The notes under the pieces: generated by a model
Database searches by the model: none
Told to the model about the DNA's origin: nothing
What the model saw: the letters and a program-made list of their open reading frames with translations, nothing else
Assembly (NCBI RefSeq): GCF_904849725.1
Contig: NC_058522.1
Coordinates: 430,743,529 to 430,807,528, forward strand
Source: Hordeum vulgare subsp. vulgare
Lineage: Eukaryota > Streptophyta > Magnoliopsida > Poales > Poaceae
Direction: 5' to 3'
Length of the DNA: 64,000 bases
Made by a program: the position numbers and the translations under genes
Shown here: positions 59,921-64,000 of the stretch, piece by piece
Position numbering within the stretch: position 1 is the stretch's first letter
Layout: each line of letters opens with the position of its first letter

Positions 59921-60310
59921 CCGATATTCAATTTGACTCTAGGGAGCATATGCTCTTGCATGTTAAAAATGTATTTTACAAATGTAATTTTTTTTTGAAA
60001 AAATGAATGTGTTCGTTGTCACACTCAAATGACACATGCAAATTTACAGGTAAAAAACTTAAGTATTTTGGCCTATGCAAAATGAACAAGTGAAATGTCA
60101 AATATTACCTCCAAATGTTACACTTAATTTTGTTTTTTCCACAAACGAAGCACCGCTATTCCATATGCCATGAAAATTGACAAGCACACTTGCCACACTA
60201 ATATGAACATCTACAAAAAAAATCAGAATTTTTGAAACTTATTTACTATTTATTTTGATTTTACTGTTGATTATGGAGCATATGCTCCCCAGAGCCAAAA
60301 ATCCACGTCC
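59921..60310. mobile_element. 390-bp MITE with 10-bp target duplication
   Basis: TACCGACTAG occurs at 59911-59920 and 60311-60320. Inside, the left end has TTTGACTCTAGGGAGCATAT and the right end, in reverse complement, TTTGGCTCTGGGGAGCATAT. A 9-10-bp duplication suggests the Mutator superfamily. It ends about 0.3 kb past the stop codon of the subtilase gene. Confidence 0.78.
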
Positions 60311-60320
60311 TACCGACTAG

Positions 60321-60631
60321 GGCTTATAATCTTACGTGAGTAATTGCCATGCCATGTTTATGGTAATTTGTAAAACTCTAAACTCTAGTCATAAAAAAAT
60401 CATAATGATCGGACGACGCATGAGGAAATTTCACACTTATCAGCGAGGTGATTGGTAGGAGTGGCCTTTTATTAATGTGCTGCTACCCTTTTCCATGAAT
60501 TGTACTCCAACAATCTCCTTATCTCCTTTTTAACAGCACAGAAATCAGGAGCCAGAATTCTTCCAGCCTATGCAACACTTCCATGGATCTCCCCCGCCGA
60601 TCACTCCGCCGGCACGGCCAACGCACCAATC
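60321..60631. other. Subtilase 3' flank
   Basis: Presumed 3' UTR and downstream sequence of the minus-strand subtilase gene. No other feature recognised. Confidence 0.5.
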
Positions 60632-63452
60632 TTACATCCCCCACGTATACGATATCGGGCTCCGCACGTCCTGCTCCCCGCTGCTCCACGTCAGCCATCC
60701 GAACGCGGCGTCCGTCGGGCCGCCCTGCGCCGTCGACTTGAACGCGACGGTGTACCTGAGCTTGTCCCCGGCCTTCTTGAACACGAGCCTTGCCGGCTTC
60801 ACGGACACGACGATGCTGGGCGGGCCGGTGACCTTGGCCGCGTACACCGACCCGGCGGCGCCGACGTTGGTCAGCTCGCGGTGGTACCTGACGGTGGTGC
60901 GCGACTTGCGGAGGCCGAACACGACGGAGAAGGACGGGTAGTTGAGGTCGCCGGGGCTGGACAGCTTCCGCTGGCACGTCGCGTTCGGCGCCCCCGTGAC
61001 GGCCTGCACCTGCCGGGGCGAGGCGCCGCCGACGGTGCACAGGAAGGCGACGTAGTCGTCGATGGACGTGTCGTAGACGAGGCCCGGGGAGAGGGCCTTC
61101 ACGGGGTCGACGTGGCCGGAGCCGAAGGACCATGGCGTGGCCGTGGCCGTCGCGTTGGCGCCGGCCGCGTCGAGGAGGGGCGAGCCGGTGTTGTCGACGG
61201 TGTAGGCGGTGGTCATGAGCGCGGACTTGATGGCGCTGGGGCTCCAGTCCGGGTGCGCCGCCTTCACGAACGCCGCCAGGCCGCTGATGTGAGGGCACGA
61301 CATGGATGTTCCTGCTTCAACATATACCGAATTATATATGTGTAGCTCGAGTTGGTAAGTTCAGTCATGGTGTTGGTTAGACCCAAAGAAATCATTGGAC
61401 TGCTAATACTCATGCTAATCAGATAGCAGACAAGTTACATCTAAAGGCGGCGGATTGTGAAGTCTCAACTCGTGCATAATTCGATTGCAATGCAGTTTTG
61501 ACATTTCTGCAGCAAGGTTCAGTGTAGGAAAAAGAGAGAGAAATAACCAAACGCGTGCCCTAAAGGCTGGCATTACTATCATGGCTTTTCGATGCGTGCC
61601 AACTGCACCTAAAGCTAACAACATCATGGCTAGCACCTAAAGACGACCGACCATAGATATCGCACGCTCGCATGGCTGCTACGGCTACCCGTAAAGTCTA
61701 GGTTTTTCGGCCCATTTTCTTTGAGAAAGGTGTCTCGGTGCAACGTGCAAAGCAACTATCCGTCAGTACAGTCCGCAGAGTTTTTGTACAGAAGAAGCAA
61801 AGCGTGCGCTCACCTGACAAGATGTTGAACGCCGGCCGCCGCTCGTCGATGGTCAACCCAGTCGGCCCGACGGACCCCGTCCAGCCGGCCAAGATGTTCA
61901 CCCCCGGTCCGATCACGTCCGGCTTCAGCAGCTGCGCCACCTGCCTGTTCGGCCCACGGGAGCTAAACGCGGCCACCACCGGCGCCGGGTGCACGTCCAC
62001 AGCGGTGCCGCCGAAACTCAACGCCACCTCCGCGCCGGCGTCCGACTCCACGTACGCCCTTATGGCGTCGCCGCTCTTGGCGCCGACGGCCACGGCGGGG
62101 AGCAAGTGGCTGTCCGCCACGATCTCCTCGCCGCTCTGCCCGGTGTTCGCGAGCACCATCCCGACGCCGCCGGCCAGCTTCACCACCTGCCCCTTCTCCA
62201 CCCGCGAGTTCCCGCCGCGGTCGCAAAGGACCACCTTGCCCTTCACCGCCCCCGCGTCCAGCGTGCCCGACATGCAGAGTTTGCTGGCGTTGCTGCCCGC
62301 GCGGATGCCTTTGTTGTACACGAGAGGCAACTTGTCGTCACCCAGACCATCGCCGGAGTAGAGCGACATGCCGGCATGGGTCTCGCCGTTGCCGAGCTTC
62401 GCGTACGCCGGGAAGTTCCGGTCGAGCGTGCCGGCTCCGACGGTGATGATCCACGGGGCAGTGTTCACCAGCGACGACGGCGCCGGCCCGCTGTTCCCCG
62501 CGGAGCACGCGACGACGATGCCGCGGCGGGTGGCCGCCAGCGCGCCGACGGCGATGGGGTCGCGGGAGAGTGGGTACGAGCCGCCTCCCAGCGACAGCGA
62601 CAGCACGTCGACTCCGTCCTCGATGGCCTGTTCCATGCCAGCCAGTATGTCCGAGCTGAAGCATCCCTGCCTCCAGCACACCTTGTACGCCGCGACGCGC
62701 GCCCCGGGAGCCATGCCCCTCGCCGTGCCGTGCGCGTACCCGAGGAGGCTCGCATCGGCCACCACGGCCCCCGCCGCCGTGGACGCCGTGTGGGTGCCGT
62801 GCCCGTCGTGGTCCCTCGGCGACGAGAGCTCGGTGGTTCCGTGGGAGGAGCCGTTCCTGCCGCCCGCCCCGAAGCCCCGGAAGAAGCCGCGCGCGCCGAT
62901 GAGCTTCCGGTTGCACATCGAGGAGGGGAAGTCGGTGGCATTGGTCTCGCAGCTCCCGCGCCACCGCGACGGCACGGGGCCCATGCCGGCATCGACGAAG
63001 CTGGGGCTCTCGGGCCAGACGCCAGTGTCGAGCACCCCGACGATGACATCGGAGCTTCCACCGTCCGCGTTCGGAGCCGGACCACTGTACGGCGGGAGGT
63101 GGAGGAACGAAGGCGAGCGCGTGGTGTGGAGCGGGTGCAGGACGTCCTCGTGCACCGACGCGACGGCGGGATGGGCGCGGAGCTCCGCGACGTGGGACGG
63201 GAGGAGGCGCGCGGCGAAGGCAGACGGCGCGGCCGTGGTGTAGGAGTAGAGGAGGTGGCGCTCGGGGTCGACGGAGAGCGCGTCGAGGTGCGCGTGGTGC
63301 CATTGGAGGTGCGTGGCGTACGGCGACGGCTTGAGCGCGGGGTTCAGGTAGACAATGTAGGTCGCCGCGGCGCCTTCATCCCCGAGCGCGGACGAGGACG
63401 AGGAGGCGAGGCAGACGATGAGGAGGAGCACGACGAGGGGTGGTTGCTGCAT
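60632..63452 (-). CDS. Secreted subtilisin-like serine protease, SBT1 type
   Basis: A plant S8A subtilase, presumably secreted to the apoplast; its natural substrate is unknown. Two exons, 63452-61814 and 61311-60632, joined by a 502-bp phase-1 GT-AG intron directly before the catalytic GTSMS, give 772 residues. In order: signal peptide (about 1-23), I9 propeptide (about 31-110), catalytic domain with Asp142 (VLDTGVW), His218 (DGHGTHT), oxyanion Asn320 (SAGNSGP) and Ser549 (GTSMSCPH), an inserted PA domain (about 365-475), and a C-terminal fibronectin III-like domain. The catalytic set is complete. The ATG at 63452 is chosen because the signal peptide follows it; upstream in-frame sequence is a non-ATG extension. 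The first exon is very GC-rich, producing long meaningless frames on the other strand. Confidence 0.95.
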
Positions 63453-63550
63453 GGCGCGTTCGGGCCTCGCAGCGTGTACGTACGTGGGGGTGGGGCGTGT
63501 GGGAGTGGTGCGGGTGACAAGTGACAACAAACCGTCGGGGCGTCCGATTC

Positions 63551-63557
63551 AAATATA
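63551..63557 (-). promoter_or_regulatory. TATA box of the subtilase gene
   Basis: Minus-strand TATATTT is about 100 bp before the ATG at 63452, the only TATA-like element in that interval. Confidence 0.5.
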
Positions 63558-64000
63558 GAACCAAGTGGCCGCGTACCAACTTCCCGCTAACGCTAATGGA
63601 AGACGTTGATTTCCCTGTGCGTAACCTAATTCCTCTGCACGTACGTACGCCATTAGTAACCTAAATTCTTGGCGTCCACATGTCACGGCCGTAACACGGA
63701 ATCAGCAATCAGTGTCGCCAACGCCACCGAAGAAAGATGTCTGCAGTACGTGTAACGTTCCTGGCATTACGTTGGTGTCAGCGTCAAACTTTCCCGCAGT
63801 GCGCGCCGACTGCACGTCGCGAGAGTTGCACGACGAACAGTGTGGCAGTACTGTGGTGGGGGGGCACAAAAGCGCACCGATCGATCAGGCATCAAGCACG
63901 GCCCGGCAGTGCATGATGCGTGTCTGCGTCCGGCCTCCTCCGTGCCCATTATTCCGCCGGTCGACCGGCCCCGTCTTTCCAAGCGGCGCGCCCCATGGCC
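63558..64000. other. Subtilase upstream region
   Basis: Promoter-proximal sequence of the minus-strand subtilase with no recognised gene or repeat. Specific regulatory sites were not assigned. Confidence 0.45.

Noticed and set aside
61989..63524. 511-codon plus-strand frame opposite the subtilase
   Set aside because: It is antisense to a complete subtilase exon and is explained by its high GC content.

Overview
The window is nuclear DNA of a grass of the wheat/barley tribe (Triticeae). The evidence is a reverse-oriented solo LTR whose ends match BARE-1/WIS/Angela, a Sukkula-type large retrotransposon derivative (LARD), a CACTA element with TTTAGTCCCGGTT subterminal repeats, Stowaway, Tourist and hAT MITEs, and intron-containing plant genes. 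Nothing seen by eye separates wheat, Aegilops, barley or rye. There is no prokaryotic-style gene organisation.

Layout. Positions 1-991 are the right end of a PIF/Harbinger-like element with an internal 187-bp tandem duplication. About 1260-1835 is a decayed Gypsy remnant (LTR end, primer-binding site, gag start). A non-autonomous CACTA element (2378-5688) carries a solo LTR of the BARE-1/WIS/Angela group (3082-4890). A Gypsy retrotransposon on the minus strand occupies 5849-31474, with LTRs of 536 and 537 bp and target duplication GACGA. It carries gag-protease, RT-RNase H and a broken integrase on the minus strand. On the opposite strand it has a six-exon gene of the 'putative gypsy type transposon' (Transposase_28) class. 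A 13.2-kb LARD (7784-21018, target duplication AGACG) is inserted in exon 1 of that antisense gene. A second, related LTR of 5.5 kb stands alone at 32788-38260.

From 39 kb the window becomes a gene island with four apparently intact genes. These are a CYP92A-like cytochrome P450 (39366-41451, +), the cytoplasmic tRNA 2-thiolation protein CTU1/NCS6 (47489-50249, +, ten exons, one a U12-type AT-AC intron boundary), cytoplasmic phenylalanyl-tRNA synthetase alpha subunit (55449-51398, -, 18 exons) and an SBT1-type secreted subtilase (63452-60632, -, two exons). CTU1 and PheRS-alpha are convergent and both serve translation (wobble-uridine thiolation and tRNA charging), though nothing in the sequence shows that they are co-regulated. 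The spaces between genes hold small insertions: nested LINE tails, a 1.1-kb retroposon with an 18-bp target duplication, MITEs, a foldback, and a LINE remnant interrupted by a Mutator-like element.

Most target duplications can be read directly, so much of the nesting order can be reconstructed. No new defence or metabolic system is visible. The least ordinary items are the antisense gene of the Gypsy element with its hairpin repeats, the repeated CTCCGGA-type motif in the LARD internal domain, tRNA-like modules in the solo LTR, and the AT-AC intron. Exon boundaries were placed by reading frame, splice sites and family knowledge; no transcript or database search was available.
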